A stretch of DNA of 64,000 nucleotides from Dendrophyllia cribrosa (Eukaryota > Cnidaria > Anthozoa > Scleractinia > Dendrophylliidae): positions 24,602,527 through 24,666,526 of the forward strand of contig JAJLRJ010000011.1 of the NCBI GenBank assembly GCA_024195265.1, written 5' to 3'. Each line of letters opens with the position of its first letter. The first letter of the stretch is position 1. The notes under the pieces are model-generated. The model worked only from the letters and a program-made list of their open reading frames with translations, did not search any database and was not told where the DNA came from. This document shows, piece by piece, positions 51,236-62,161 of this stretch. Both the position numbers and the translations under genes were made by a program.

Positions 51236-51687
51236 TTTTTTTTTGATATTTAAAAATATCAACCACAATGGAGACTGTCGATTGATATGGCTGCTAGAAT
51301 GTACGAGTAACGGATACAAGTTATTTTATTCCACTTCGATTCATAACAACAGATACACCGAGGTATACCCCAATTCCTCATAAAATACTTTTTTTTTTCT
51401 GTTTGAAATATTACATAACACCGATTACAGACTCATTAATGTGATGGGTTACCTCGAGCGCATTTAATGTCGTCAAATTGCGTCAGCAAAGTACTAATTA
51501 AAGTTCAAAAATGAAAAAATTCAAATTTGACAAGTTAACAAAAGAACGAAATGTCACTCAAAAATTGCTCAAACACAAAGTGTCACACTCCGGACGTGTG
51601 TGGTTGCTCTTTATTAGTTTTTTTTTCTTTCAACCATGCAATTGCTGACTCGAGAGAAATTACGTACGTTTAGAAACTCGATAATAT

Positions 51688-51898
51688 TCATCGTTTTCTC
51701 TCAAAATGACTATGATCGCCAGATTAATTCGCAATTTTAGCGCGCGCTAATACAGTTGTTTTTACAGTTGCTATTACAGTTGTTCAAAACCAATCATCGT
51801 TTTAGTTTCTCTCAAAATGACAATTTTACTCGCCATATCATCGCGAGATTAATTCGCTATTTGAGCGCGCGCTAATACAGCTGTTTTTACAGTTAGTA
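51688..51898. repeat. Tandem duplication of about 100 bp
   Basis: TCGTTTTCTCTCAAAATGAC ... AGCGCGCGCTAATACAGTTG ... TTTTTACAGTTG occurs twice (from about 51690 and 51798). Confidence 0.8.
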
Positions 51899-52166
51899 TG
51901 TTCAGGCCTAGCCTGACCACGCACCATTCTATATCTACTGCCGCTGATGATACATACTGCATCCTCACTCAAAATCATCGTCCACGAAAAACTGAAAACG
52001 ATCTGTTGCGCCGTATATACATGTAAAGCGCCCAGGTCTCACTCGGTCAAATGAAACACAGGGAGCCTGTCACGATTAGTGTGCTGCTTGCCTAAATCAT
52101 AGATTATAGTGCGTCTCCTTATCCCGTGGCACCTCGTCTTGACCTGACCTGATGCCTGATTTCCAC

Positions 52167-52343
52167 GCGCTGGGTATGACGGATACTATTGTGACGTTTC
52201 AAGATGGCGCAGATTTGGTACCGACACTTTTTCTCGATTCGTTCCGCCTAGACGACGCGCTAGGCATGCTGGATACTATTGCGACGTTTCAAGATGGCGC
52301 AGATTTGGTACCGACACTTTTCTCGATTCGTTCCGCCTAGCCG
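52167..52343. repeat. Tandem duplication of about 90 bp
   Basis: TTTCAAGATGGCGCAGATTT through ACTTTTTCTCGATTCGTTCC appears twice with two base changes and one indel. The open frame through it is a consequence of the repeat. Confidence 0.9.
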
Positions 52344-52980
52344 ACAAGATTAGGAAGCGTCTCCTTCGTCGACGCAATTAGGTTAGATTTAGATTTCTGA
52401 TAAATAGTACGATTAGATAAATAATTTCTATTGGATAGTTGTGATTATAATGTATAAGGTTTTTAAACTTTTTATCATTATTGTATGTAGTAAATTTCAC
52501 ACGACTCCTAGGAAGACCATGTTAGATTGATGATGATGATGATGTTGGTCTGCACGATCATCTAAATTAAAGAACAGTACGGATGCAGTTAGAAAAAGCT
52601 TCGACATGGCAGGGATAACCTTTTGTTTAAATAATGAAATTGAGCCTGAAGACCCTTTCAACGACTTGGATGACTAATACCTGAACCGCATTCCTTTTGA
52701 TTACTTCTTTAAAGCACAATTTCGAGCTAAGCTAAAATAGTGTGAGTTGGATAGCCACAATCAGTGCAGTAAAAGAGCAAAAGAATAACTAAAGAAGTAG
52801 ACTTAGTGTGTTTTTGATAGTATTTGTCGTAAATCCTGTGATATAATAATAAATTTTACGTACTTTAAGTATTATTTACAGATTGTCGCTTTTGTCCGAA
52901 ATTTCAGACAAAAAGTGCCCGAAATATGCCAAGAAAACGTCCGAAAATTTTTTGTCCGAAGTTTAACGTCCGAAAGTTAA
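52344..52980. other. Intergenic, no gene seen
   Basis: AT-rich; a short GATGATGATGATGATG run near 52530. Confidence 0.4.
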
Positions 52981-53274
52981 GGGCTGGTTCCCACTAGCGA
53001 CGTAATCGGAAGCGGAGTCGGAGTCGGAAGCGTAAGAAGCCTTACGTTCTAGTGTAAATTAAAAAACGGAGTCGCAATCGGAATCGGAAGCTCGACGGAA
53101 TCGGAATCGGAAGGATCAGAAGGTTTCCTTTTTCTTCCGATCCCGCTTCTGCTTCCGTCGCTTGCTATCTGCTTCCGTCGTTTTGATTTCCACTAGATCG
53201 TAAGATTCTTATGATTCCGATTCCGCTTACGATTCCGCTTACGTCGCTTACGTCGCTAGTGGGAACCAAGCTTA
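52981..53274. mobile_element. MITE built of CGGAAGC words
   Basis: Ends AGGGCTGGTTCCCACTAGCG and CGCTAGTGGGAACCAAGCTT; interior is made of GGAATCGGAAGC-like and complementary GCTTCCGATTCC-like words. TTAA flanks both ends. Non-coding. Confidence 0.8.
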
Positions 53275-53479
53275 AGAGTCCGAATATTTCCGCGGTTAAA
53301 GTAGTATGCGCTCGCTTGCATGACAGCAAACGAATCTGATTGGTTCATTTGTGCACGCGCATTCTCCATCCTTTGTGATGTCATAGTGAAAGGATTAGTC
53401 CAAAACTGAATAATTTGCTACCAAAGCCGCTTTGACTTAGTGAGAGCGGTTTGTTATTAATTTACATAACTTTCACAAG

Positions 53480-53538
53480 ATGGGGAATGCTTGGAGTTCT
53501 TTGAAAGAAAAGCGAAATCAGAAAAGGGAGCTTAAGAG
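53480..53538 (+). CDS. Unrecognised gene, exon 1
   Basis: MGNAWSSLKEKRNQKRELK plus two bases of an arginine codon; donor AAGAG|GTATTT. Preceded by a CCAAT-containing stretch (TCTGATTGGTTC near 53334) that may be promoter. Confidence 0.65.
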
Positions 53539-56438
53539 GTATTTGTTCGATTTTGCACTCATTTTCTTTGGTCTTTTTTTTCTTTTTTTTTTTGTCTCTT
53601 TTTCTTCTTTAATTCTCGTTAATTCAAAGGAGTTAGAGGATATATACATGTAAATATTTAAAAGAAATATAAGCGGTACTGCGTCAGGAAAATAATAACT
53701 TGACCAAGCAATTGATCTGCGTAGCACTTCTCATATTTCTTGTCACAATGGAATAATAATTGCAGGGTTAAAAAAAGCGAGCAAATCTGACCCATAGTTA
53801 ACGCTACCATCAGGATACCTCTAACCTTATTTCTGCTTTCTGCGACATGCAAGGGATATTACTATCCCCACCACCCCTGAATAGAATGCTAGTTCATTGC
53901 AAGGGTATCCCCAGCGTTTTGTTGACTGTTGACCATTTACAAGTCTTACTACGCTTTGTGATTGGTTAACGAACTCGCGCCACTTTCTCAACCAATAAGA
54001 ACTAAACCAAAACCAATCATGACTTGTTCGCATGCTTTTTCCGGCGCTGGTGCCGTGCCGTGGTCACATGTATTTACTTCGAGTTCTGACTGGTTCATAG
54101 GATTTATTGTGGTTTTTCTAAATGGTTACAGTGATAGCACTAAATTTGGTGTTTCACGACACTCGATAGAAAACGTTCTGTGAGAGCATTACCTTAAAGT
54201 GCACCTAACCCCCAATTTTTTTTTCTTTTAATCAACTCAATGTACGTTGAAGAGTCGAATAGTGAAATATTTCTTGTTTTTAACGTCGCGTTGGTGAGTT
54301 ATAGAGATTTGAATTTACAAAATGCTAATTAGATGACGTCAAATCAAGACTTTACCATTATTTATACTTTAATTTACAATACGCAGTTCACAGCTTAAGG
54401 ATAATCAATTTAACCAAAACTAAATAAAAACTGTTAATAGTCAATTGATTTGTAAAAAAATATTACTTGGAGGTGGAAACAAATACAGTCGAACCTCCCG
54501 TAAGCGACCACCCAAAATGTCAAGCATAGGTGGTCGCTTACGGGAGGTGGTCGCTTACGAGAGTTCATACCATATTGGGTCAAAATTTTGCCTCATTAGC
54601 ATATGGTAACTGCAGAGACTTACCCTATGCGCCAATGCCCATCTAAACCCATATAATAACTTTTAGTAGCCACAAAAATATTTAAGCTTTCCAAAATACT
54701 TATTCAGAGTTTCATGGTTCGCTTCTAATAAACTACCTAATACGGCGAACGGAACAAGTCTCACGATAGTTACAAATTGAATCTTTAATGTTCTCTAAAC
54801 GTTAGGAGGAACTGAACATGAACTAATAAGGATTGGATTGCAAGCTTTAAATTTGACAGCACTTTTATATTACTGGTGATTTACATGTTAACAAGCGTAT
54901 TAAAAATCACTAGTCATAGACATCAGAAGAGTCCTTACTTTTTGTGTTAGTTGGTCGTACGATCTGTAATTATAAGACATTTAAGGTCGTCTCTTAAGAT
55001 TGATAGAGTACAGTGTATGTACATTTTGTTTTAATGGTTTATTCATGTGAAAAGTCAATTTCGAAAAAAAAAACGGTACTTCTGATTGAGAAATTTCCGT
55101 CTCTTATACTACCCAGGCATGCGATAATGTTACAACACATCATTATCCAATTTTCGCTCTATTATCTGTCAAGTGGTCGCTTACGGGAGGTTAAAAACAA
55201 AAAAAATTTCAAACTTTTAGCTCTAAAAGTGGTCGCGGTCGCTTACGAGAGGTGGTCGCTTACAAGAGGTTCCAAATATAGTGATTTGACTTGGAAACTT
55301 TTGGTATTTTGGAAAACTGGTCGCTGAGGAGAGGTGGTCGCTTACGAGAGGTGGTCGCAACCGGAGGTTCGACTGTAGTTGTATAATAAACGAGTCTTGA
55401 TTTGACGTCATCTTATTAACATTTTGTGAATTCAAACCTCTATAACTCACTAACGCAACTTTAAAAACAAGAAATATTTAACTATTCAACTTTTTAACGT
55501 ACATAAAGTTGATTAAGCGAAAAAACAGTTTTGGGGTTAGGTGCACTTTAAGCGTTGCTATTTTTCTGTAAATTTCATTATACTTTCGTCAATCCTAAAG
55601 GGGTTATGTTAGTATTCAAAGTAAGCCAGAAGATATACTTGCGCCAAAAGACACCCAGGAATAAGCACTCAGTCCTGTTTTAATCACTCTTCTTTTGAGC
55701 ACCGTACATTTTGACAAGTGTGTTTGGCTATATGGATGACTAGGATGAAATTTGATTGCAACGTGAAAAATTATTAGCCATTTTTTTTCAAGTTTAATTC
55801 TTTCTTGGCGTTTTAGAAAAAAATGCGAAAAAAATGCGGGGAGACGAGGGAACGCTCCCTTTTCTTCGCGCCTTCCCCCAACTATTCGCGCTTTCCCCAC
55901 TATCTGAACGCCTGGAACAGGCTACGTCAACCCAAAAATTAGACGTTCTTATATAAAAAGGGGTGCAACGCCCTACTTTTCTTCTCTGTCCCCTTATTTT
56001 TTCTTGAAGTCACGTGATATTTTCCTCTTGTTTTTATAATAGCATTTCATGCATGGGGAAAGTTACATTCAATGTTAGCAAGGGTTTATATACCCAAACT
56101 CACACTAAAATCCCTTCTTAAGCTTTAACATGCTGATTTTCCTATAATTTTCTTTAGGAAGCAACAGCATTATAGAGTTTTGTCCGCGACCAAAAGAGAG
56201 GAGTTAATAAAGAGGAAAGCAGAAATGGAACAACAAATCGAACGTTTGAAGAGAGACATTTACTTGGAGGAAATAACGTACATTGCCAGAAGAAACAGTC
56301 CTCAGTTAAGGAGCAAAATTGCATGGTATGATAACCTCTATTCGTTCTATTCTAAATATAGTCATTCCGGGTCAGCGAAACCAAATGTAGACTAGATTAC
56401 GATTCGCTTTATCAATGAATGAATATAATGAATGAATG

Positions 56439-56469
<31 letters not shown>

Positions 56470-57869
56470 TAATCAATCAAACAATCAATCAATCATATTT
56501 TCTTTTTCATTTTTGCCGTTTTTAAGCCTAGGCAGGAACTCTTAGCAAACCCTGGTCTCGTTTCCTTTTTGCCTATCATCCGGCGCTATGTGGCGGCGCG
56601 GTGGTCTGTAGTTAGCGCGTCGAACTTTCAACCTGAAAGTCGGTGGTTGGAGCCTGGTCTCTGCCGTCGTGTTGTTTCCTTAGACAAGAAACTTTGCTCT
56701 ACACCTGTCTTTTCTCCACCCAGGTGTACAAATGGGTACCGGCGATAATGTGCTGGGGGGGGGGGGGAGGTAACCTTGCGATGGACTAGCATCCAGGGGA
56801 GAGTAGTAATACTCTCTGTCTCTTTGTGCCACGCGGGAAACCGAGAAGCTCCGACACTTGTAAGCACAAGGCTTGTCCACTATGAAGCGATCGAAAACGC
56901 TGATGAAAACGGACCCTTTAGTATATATCATTTTGAAAACGACGGTTGAAAAAGTCATCACTGAAATGTTACGATTTTGCTGTCATGTCGCGAAAGTGGA
57001 CCACATTTCCAATTCCATTAGGAAAGTATCTTAAAAGGTAGAAACTAACCGCCTAAATTAAATTCTCTGTAAAATCAATTTTTCCTTGTCTGTATACGTA
57101 AAAGCGCTTAAAGCACAAACCGGAAGTAAAAGCTTAATTGGTCACGTGATAGATTTCCATGGAAAATCAGTGACAATTGCAACATCTCAATGGTCGTGGT
57201 CAAGTCTCATATTTATCATCACGTGTGTTTTCTTTTAATTTGAGGATGGAACACCCCCATCTTTTTTTGGATAAAATAATGGGAGACCCTGCTCTTACAC
57301 TTTAGCTCCGGGCCTTCCAAGGGACCACAAGGCTCGCTGAAGCATGTATGTGTTAGACAGGGTTATTTGTGTTGTTCCTGATGCGTGTTGCGTACTTCAG
57401 ACACTGACTCGATTTGCTTTTATTTGAAACGTTCTCATACTACCTCAGTGGAGCTATGGTAACTCATATTTAGAATCATTGAGATTCGTGTGTCACTTGC
57501 TTTTTTCGTATTTTATAGAGATTTAAGGTTTTTAGGCTGTTATCTTATCGGTTACAGCGTGATAACGTATTTGCGAGCCCCTAAAAAACCGCCTTAGCAA
57601 ATCGCGCAAGTACGTACGCGGTCCAATTTTGTTATCGCAGTCTCTGAACCTGCTTCCTGCATTTCTTTTTCAGGCCCAGGCCTTCCCAAAGCAGTAAATC
57701 ATCCCAGAAGCAACAAGAGGCACCGGGCGGCTACTCCAAAGTCCCTGAATCCGGGAGACCATGGAAACATGGACAGGCTCAGTGTTATGTCTGTTCACAT
57801 CGATATCACTTGAGAGATATTGCCATGCCGAGGGTTCTGAAGACCAATGATCGAAACGATATGCTTTAA
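53480..57869 (+). CDS. Unrecognised 140-residue protein, N-myristoylation signal and coiled coil (three exons)
   Basis: Exons 53480-53538, 56158-56325 and 57674-57869 (59, 168 and 196 bases) join in phases 2 and 2 to 141 codons including TAA. The protein starts MGNAWSSLKEKRNQKRELKR, a good N-myristoylation signal (Gly2, Ser6) followed by a basic stretch, as in membrane-anchored adaptors. Residues about 30-60 (KREELIKRKAEMEQQIERLK) form a charged heptad-like coiled coil. The C-terminal exon is polar (PSQSSKSSQKQQEAPGGYSK) and ends with CYVCSHRYHLRDI and a short basic tail. The start context (AAGATGG) is strong and donors and acceptors are canonical. I know no family for it; a lineage-specific membrane-associated protein is a reasonable guess. 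Confidence 0.65.
53935..54184. mobile_element. CCAAT-rich MITE, copy 2 (left end lost)
   Basis: Shares CGCTTTGTGATTGGTTAACG, AACCAAAACCAATCATGAC and the right end CACTCGATAGAAAACGTTCT with the family. In intron 1 of the unrecognised gene. Confidence 0.7.
54198..55547. mobile_element. TTAA-type MITE family E, copy 2, interrupted
   Basis: TTAA then AGTGCACCTAACCCC at the left and GGGGTTAGGTGCACT then TTAA at the right. Interior blocks match copy 1 at 45095-45520 (GTGAGTTATAGAGATTTGAA, TTAGATGACGTCAA). It is split at 54485 by the next element. Confidence 0.85.
54486..55375. mobile_element. pogo/Tigger-like element, 890 bp, nested
   Basis: CAGTCGAACCTCCCGTAAGC at the left and GGAGGTTCGACTG at the right, both flanked by TA. 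GGTGGTCGCTTACGGGAGG-type words repeat at both ends. Removing it restores the uninterrupted family E sequence around AACAA.TAGTTGTATAATAAA. No transposase frame. Confidence 0.88.
55548..56157. other. Intronic, degraded Mutator-like end only
   Basis: CGCCTGGAACAGGCTA at 55910-55925 matches the right end of the TAGCCTG family, preceded by the CG-rich subterminal stretch seen in the copy at 44038; no left end or 9-bp duplication could be found. Confidence 0.45.
56158..56325 (+). CDS. Unrecognised gene, exon 2 (coiled coil)
   Basis: Acceptor ATAATTTTCTTTAG|G restores the arginine; runs KQQHYRVLSATKREEL to RSKIA; donor ATG|GTATGA, phase 2. Confidence 0.7.
56420..56495. repeat. (AATC)n microsatellite
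   Basis: About 15 AATC/AATG tetramers with a few changes. Confidence 0.9.
56587..56860 (+). mobile_element. tRNA-derived SINE
   Basis: The head GGCGGCGCGGTGGTCTGTAG with a tRNA-like A box and GGTGGTTGGAGCC B box is followed by a body containing CCAGGTGTACAAATGGGTAC, a G run and GATGGACTAGCATCCAGGGG. The head plus long conserved body is the structure of a SINE with a central domain. Parts recur inverted at 31830-31990 and 53845-53915. Confidence 0.75.
56861..57673. other. Intron 2 of the unrecognised gene, no other gene seen
   Basis: No recognisable element; the open frames are short. Confidence 0.4.
57674..57869 (+). CDS. Unrecognised gene, exon 3 (C terminus)
   Basis: Acceptor GCATTTCTTTTTCAG|G completes a tryptophan codon, then PRPSQSSKSSQKQQE, ending RVLKTNDRNDML and TAA. 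Confidence 0.65.
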
Positions 57870-57962
57870 GAAGACCAGTTCATTTTCTTTTTTCTAAAAA
57901 TTCCCTGTTTTGTAAAGATAAAAATAGAAATTATAGATCAGCATTGTTGTAAAAGATAAGTG

Positions 57963-57968
57963 ATTAAA
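57963..57968 (+). terminator. Candidate polyadenylation signal (ATTAAA) of the unrecognised gene
   Basis: About 95 bases after the stop codon, in AT-rich sequence. Confidence 0.35.
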
Positions 57969-58032
57969 GATTTATAAGTGATAAGATCTGTGGAGTATAT
58001 ATACGAAGACTGAGCATTCACCTTTTTGGATA

Positions 58033-58107
58033 CCTTGCGCACAGACGTCTTATATTTCCTTTGCTTAACGCGCGAAGCAAAGGAAATAAAAGACGTTTGT
58101 GCGCAGG
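58033..58107. repeat. Short palindrome
   Basis: CCTTGCGCACAGACGTCTTA is mirrored by AAGACGTTTGTGCGCAGG with TTTCCTTTGCTT/AAGCAAAGGAAA at the centre. Confidence 0.8.
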
Positions 58108-58456
58108 CTACTCTTTGGATCGCTGCTAATCTTGCTATGTGTATTTCAGCATTTGACGCAATTGAATGTAGAGTTTTCCCTCTGAAATCAAAAGCACTGA
58201 TTTTCGCTTTTTAAAGTGCGGGCGGCTGCCGTTTTGGCAGAGAGGGCTCTGGGGACGAGGTTGGTTCTGTGAGTGTACTTGGACATGACCCACCCTTTTA
58301 CAAAAGACTGGTGGTCTCTCTCGTCATAGCATACATGTAGCCCCCATTCTACTAGGAGTAGAAACTGAGAAAAATATGCAAACCTTTCTGTGATACCGTA
58401 ACTGGCAATGCAAGCTTTATGCACACAGAACTGTATTCAAGTCTTATCTCAAATTT

Positions 58457-58588
58457 TTAGGCCAATAAATTTTGTCCATAAGGCTCATCAGATACGTGGC
58501 GTCTTGCGTAGCCCCCAGGCCCTACACAACGTGGGTCCTCGTCGAGTGTTCTTGTTATGACCACTTCCCTTAGATCAAGTTGCACGAG
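58457..58588 (-). pseudogene. Possible terminal exon, weakly discoidin-like
   Basis: After a good acceptor (CTTTTTCTTCCAG) the frame reads LVQLDLREVVITRTLDEDP, then CVGPGGYARRHVSDEPYGQN and stops. QLDL.EV resembles the start of F5/8 type C exons, but the central tryptophan and glycine pattern is absent. No partner exon was found. It may be a decayed exon or chance. Confidence 0.22.
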
Positions 58589-58669
58589 CTGGAAGAAAAA
58601 GATTTCAGATACGAGTAAAACAAAGAGCATGCTAGGTATTTGAGAAATTTCTCTATCATCCCTTCCCAA

Positions 58670-59121
58670 TCTCCCCTCGCCATAAAATCAAACTGAGCCG
58701 TGAGAAAGAAAATACCCTTCAACAGTCAACTAGCGCCTGCGTGGTATGCGCGAGAAAGGAAAGGAACGGAAAGGGAGATTTGGTTGCGTGAACACTCAAG
58801 AAAATAACTTACATTTTAATAGTGTCTATCGTGTCGCAGTTGCCGTTGCGAGACATGTTTCACGCATTATTTTATTCACCGGTTTAGAGTAGGAGGTAGA
58901 GAATACAATGAACTATATAGAACTCAAAGAAAATACATGCGGCCGCTGCCAAGCGCGGGGAAAAATACGTGCGGGCCATTTTTTTTTACGAGAATTTAGT
59001 TTTATCGACTGACTCGATAAGGTAAATTGAATTAAATTGAATTAAATTTTTTTTTAGTTCTGATTGATCGATTGAGATCAGAAAAATTCTTTTTGCATAT
59101 CATAGCACTGCAAAACCAAAG
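58670..59121. other. Intergenic, no gene seen
   Basis: GCTGCCAAGCGCGGGGAAAA near 58940 resembles the CCAAT-rich MITE interior, suggesting a decayed copy beside the intact one that follows. Confidence 0.4.
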
Positions 59122-59409
59122 CACAGAATGGTTTTCAATCGAGTACCGTTAAACCAAAACCAAAGCAATTACTCTGGCCAATCACAACAGAGGCATACAA
59201 TCCAATGAACCAATCAGATCTCAAAGCAGATACATGTAGCCGGCGCCAAGCGCGGGAAAACGCGTGCGAGCAAGTCACGATTGATTTTGGTTTTACTTCT
59301 GATTGGTTAAGAGAGTGGCGAGATTTTTTAGCCAATCACAAAGCGTAGCAATGCAAAATCAAAGCAATCACGAAATTACTTTTGATACTCAATATAAAAA
59401 CCACTGTAA
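59122..59409. mobile_element. CCAAT-rich MITE, copy 3
   Basis: ACAGAATGGTTTTCAATCGA and TATAAAAACCACTGT ends, body with CCAATCACAACAGAGGCATA and CGGCGCCAAGCGCGGGAAAA. Inverted relative to copy 1. Confidence 0.75.
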
Positions 59410-59455
59410 CGTGAACTTGCTTTTAACACCCAATTGTTAACGACTCTCTGTATAC

Positions 59456-59638
59456 ATGCATAACTGGCGCAAGTTTTCCGATATATCTAATGTGTGTTCA
59501 GCGCGATTTGAAGGCTCGGTGGAAAAAGGGCGTGTAGATGATTTTGACTTAGCCTTCGTACCAGTCGTTTCGTTTACGAGGGCGCGGGAGGCGCGTGAAC
59601 GTATTGTGGCGCGAAAAGGAACAAAAAAAATCAACAAG
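59456..59638 (+). CDS. Candidate first exon of an unknown gene
   Basis: From ATG at 59456 a frame of 61 codons, MHNWRKFSDISNVCSARFEG then VVSFTRAREARERIVARKG, ends at a good donor, CAACAAG|GTAAACT. The stretch is richer in CG than its surroundings, as 5' exons often are. No next exon found; no domain seen. Confidence 0.22.
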
Positions 59639-59823
59639 GTAAACTTATGAAATTTTAATACCAAACCAAACAACCTGGTTAGTGTATTCAGTAAAGTGTA
59701 CGCATTTATTTGAGCCTTTCTTTTTACACTTAAGTATACATCAATATTTCTCATCCCCCCGCCCCCTCTCCAGAAAAATAATGGTCTGTCCTTAAAACGT
59801 ATAGGAAAAGTGCCTGAAAGCAC

Positions 59824-60580
59824 ACATAATTAAATGTACAGAAATACAAAGTATACTACAAATGGTATTAATATTATTAACAGTTAGTTATTCCAACTAA
59901 ACATAAGTAAATCTCTTTTTAGTTCTGTCATTGGCTACTCTTGGGCTGGCTATGCAATGGTTTGGCTTATACTATGAAAAATATTATTCACTTCAGTGTC
60001 AGTGAAGAGTGGCAGATATTTACCATGCTGATTTGTGATTCGGCAAATATCTACCACTACTCGCCTCCTCTTTGGTGAATAATTTAAGACCTATCAATTA
60101 TCCAACATATCAAACTAACAATATTGTAACCAATTGGAACACAACTAGTCTGAAGAAACTGGTTCTATTCAACAATACAATCCTTTTATACATTGTACCT
60201 TTTTAGAACAGAAAGATAAATCAGGTCAAAAACACCCAACTAATAAATAAATAAATCTTCACTTTGGCTAACTTGACATGTAATAAGAACTAAGCATTAC
60301 ACAAACTATTTTAATTACAGTAGTAAATATATACAAAAAATTTATTTCTTTCATTCAGAGGCAATTACATGTAAATCACATTAAATTGCATTAATCCACT
60401 TTTTTTGGACCAGAAACAAAGGTAAGAGTTATTTGTCGTCTTTTTAAGGTAGGCAATACAGTACTTCATGTATTACATACCCAAGATTCATTTACACTCC
60501 CCGTTGCACTGGCTGTAAATGGCATTCAGTTTTTGAAGCTGATAGCATCATAATGAAATAAAGAAATAACCCTTGCAATT
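59824..60580. other. Intergenic, no gene seen
   Basis: AT-rich; TATTCACTTCAGTGTCAGTG near 59992 has an imperfect inverse near 60070, a decayed palindrome. No gene. Confidence 0.4.
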
Positions 60581-60619
60581 CTTGGTTTTCACATGACGCC
60601 ATAAAAATTCAAAAATCTA

Positions 60620-61150
60620 AAGTATACGTCCTACAAAGCTCCTACAAAGCTGTTTCTTACATGGTATGTGGATACCAGTGTTACAATCTTTCACAAAAAG
60701 TTTCAGTTTTTAACAATGTTTGGCTTCCGATTTACAAAGGTTCTAAATGTGTCACACAATTCGTCACACTATTTCAGATAAGACGTGAAAATAAACAAAA
60801 TTGAATCAGCTGAAAGTTATTGTTTGCATTATAAGTGCTTATAAGCCGAGTTAATGGAGCTTATAGCAAATACAATATTTTTTGATTTGATTTTTGCTGT
60901 AATTAAGACTGAATTTTGGCTGCCATGTTTGTGCCCCTGAGTGGGGCACAAACATGGCCTCTCCATACATTTCTTACTAAAAATGTCTAATACTCATTCA
61001 TCTATAACTCTTGAACCAAATGCTCTGGCACTTCAAAACTTGGCCAGATGTGTAGTTTTAACCTCTCTACAGTTCCATAAACATTTTGGAATCGAAATCT
61101 ATTGTTTAATGCTTCTGAATTTTGATATGACGTCAGTCAAAACCAAGAAT
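60620..61150 (+). repeat. Dispersed repeat A, copy 3
   Basis: ACATGGTATGTGGATACCAG through GTGCCCCTGAGTGGGGCAC to TTGATATGACGTCAGTC. Closest to copy 2. Confidence 0.8.
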
Positions 61151-61864
61151 AACAGTCATGTAAGAGAAGTTACCCCTGAAAAGGGCTGTTTCTTGGCATT
61201 GCAGAATTGTTGCTTAGCTATTGTGATGTGGTCTTGGTATTGTTCAGCGTCTTTTGAATATTTTATGTTACATCACACATTTGGTGCTCACAGCTTCCAC
61301 AACACGACAAAACTGCTCTGAAGAGTGTGTTTCCCAAAAGATTTTAAGATACTTTTTTAAAATTTCATTATGATTCTGTGATTACTTGTTTGGGTGCTTC
61401 GATGTACCTTACAGCAAGCTTTTTTGTGGCATTTGTAAATATCACATTTTCAGTTCTTATTGTGACACGAAATGCAATCAATTGACTTGAGTAGCTTACC
61501 ACATTATTGTCAGCTTTAAGCTCAGCAAAACTTGCTCCACTGATCTTCAATGAACAGCGACAATCAGCAGCTGCAAAAATGATATTGTTTTCTCAAGCTC
61601 TCAGTCCAATTAAATAATGCTTGCAACTGCCATTAAAATTATCTGATGTAGCAATAAGCCCTCTTCATAACTTTGACTTCATTGCAACGGCACTTTCTTG
61701 ACTTGGCGCCGTTCAATCCACTCGGTGAGTGGAACAAGTCCCTTGCTAGGACTTCCTTCACCTATGATGACAATCTTAATCCCTGCCAGCTTGCATGGAC
61801 AGAACAGTGACCAGAAAAGTTCTTAAAATCTTGTCATGATCCTGTCCATGCCAGCTGGCCTGAG

Positions 61865-62161
61865 TTAATCGTCACCAGTACAATCTCTCATATGATTTTC
61901 CAGTAGGTCATGTGGAAATAATTTTCTGCAGTTGGGGCACTGCAGCTTACTGCCTTGGGTGAAGTAGGGACGCGGAGCTGGTGTCGGTGTTTCTTTTGGT
62001 GGGGTGATTGGCGAGTCTGTAATATCATCCCCCGGCCCATCTGCACAGGCCTCCATTGCAAATCCTTTTGGTCTTAACCCCTGTTGTTGTTGATGCTGCT
62101 GTTGCACTTGCGCTGCACATGTGCGAGAACCAGGTGTTTGACGTCTGAAGGGCGCTTGAGC
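61865..62161 (-). CDS. NEMO/optineurin-like gene, zinc-finger terminal exon
   Basis: 98 codons plus TAA, acceptor TTTCTATCTAG. Starts AQAPFRRQTPGSRTCAAQ and ends SKLQCPNCRKLFPHDLLENH then MRDCTGDD. Confidence 0.72.
   Translation of the reverse strand, partial: AQAPFRRQTPGSRTCAAQVQQQHQQQQGLRPKGFAMEACADGPGDDITDSPITPPKETPTPAPRPYFTQGSKLQCPNCRKLFPHDLLENHMRDCTGDD

Noticed and set aside
52152..52340. 62-codon ORF with an internal 30-residue repeat
   Set aside because: Result of a 90-bp tandem duplication in non-coding DNA.
61368..61570. Further exon of the NEMO-like gene
   Set aside because: A good acceptor (TTTTTGCAG) and donor (GTG|GTAAGC) surround about 70 bases, but the zinc-finger exon already has the stop codon and the sequence shows no known domain. 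Left as unexplained.
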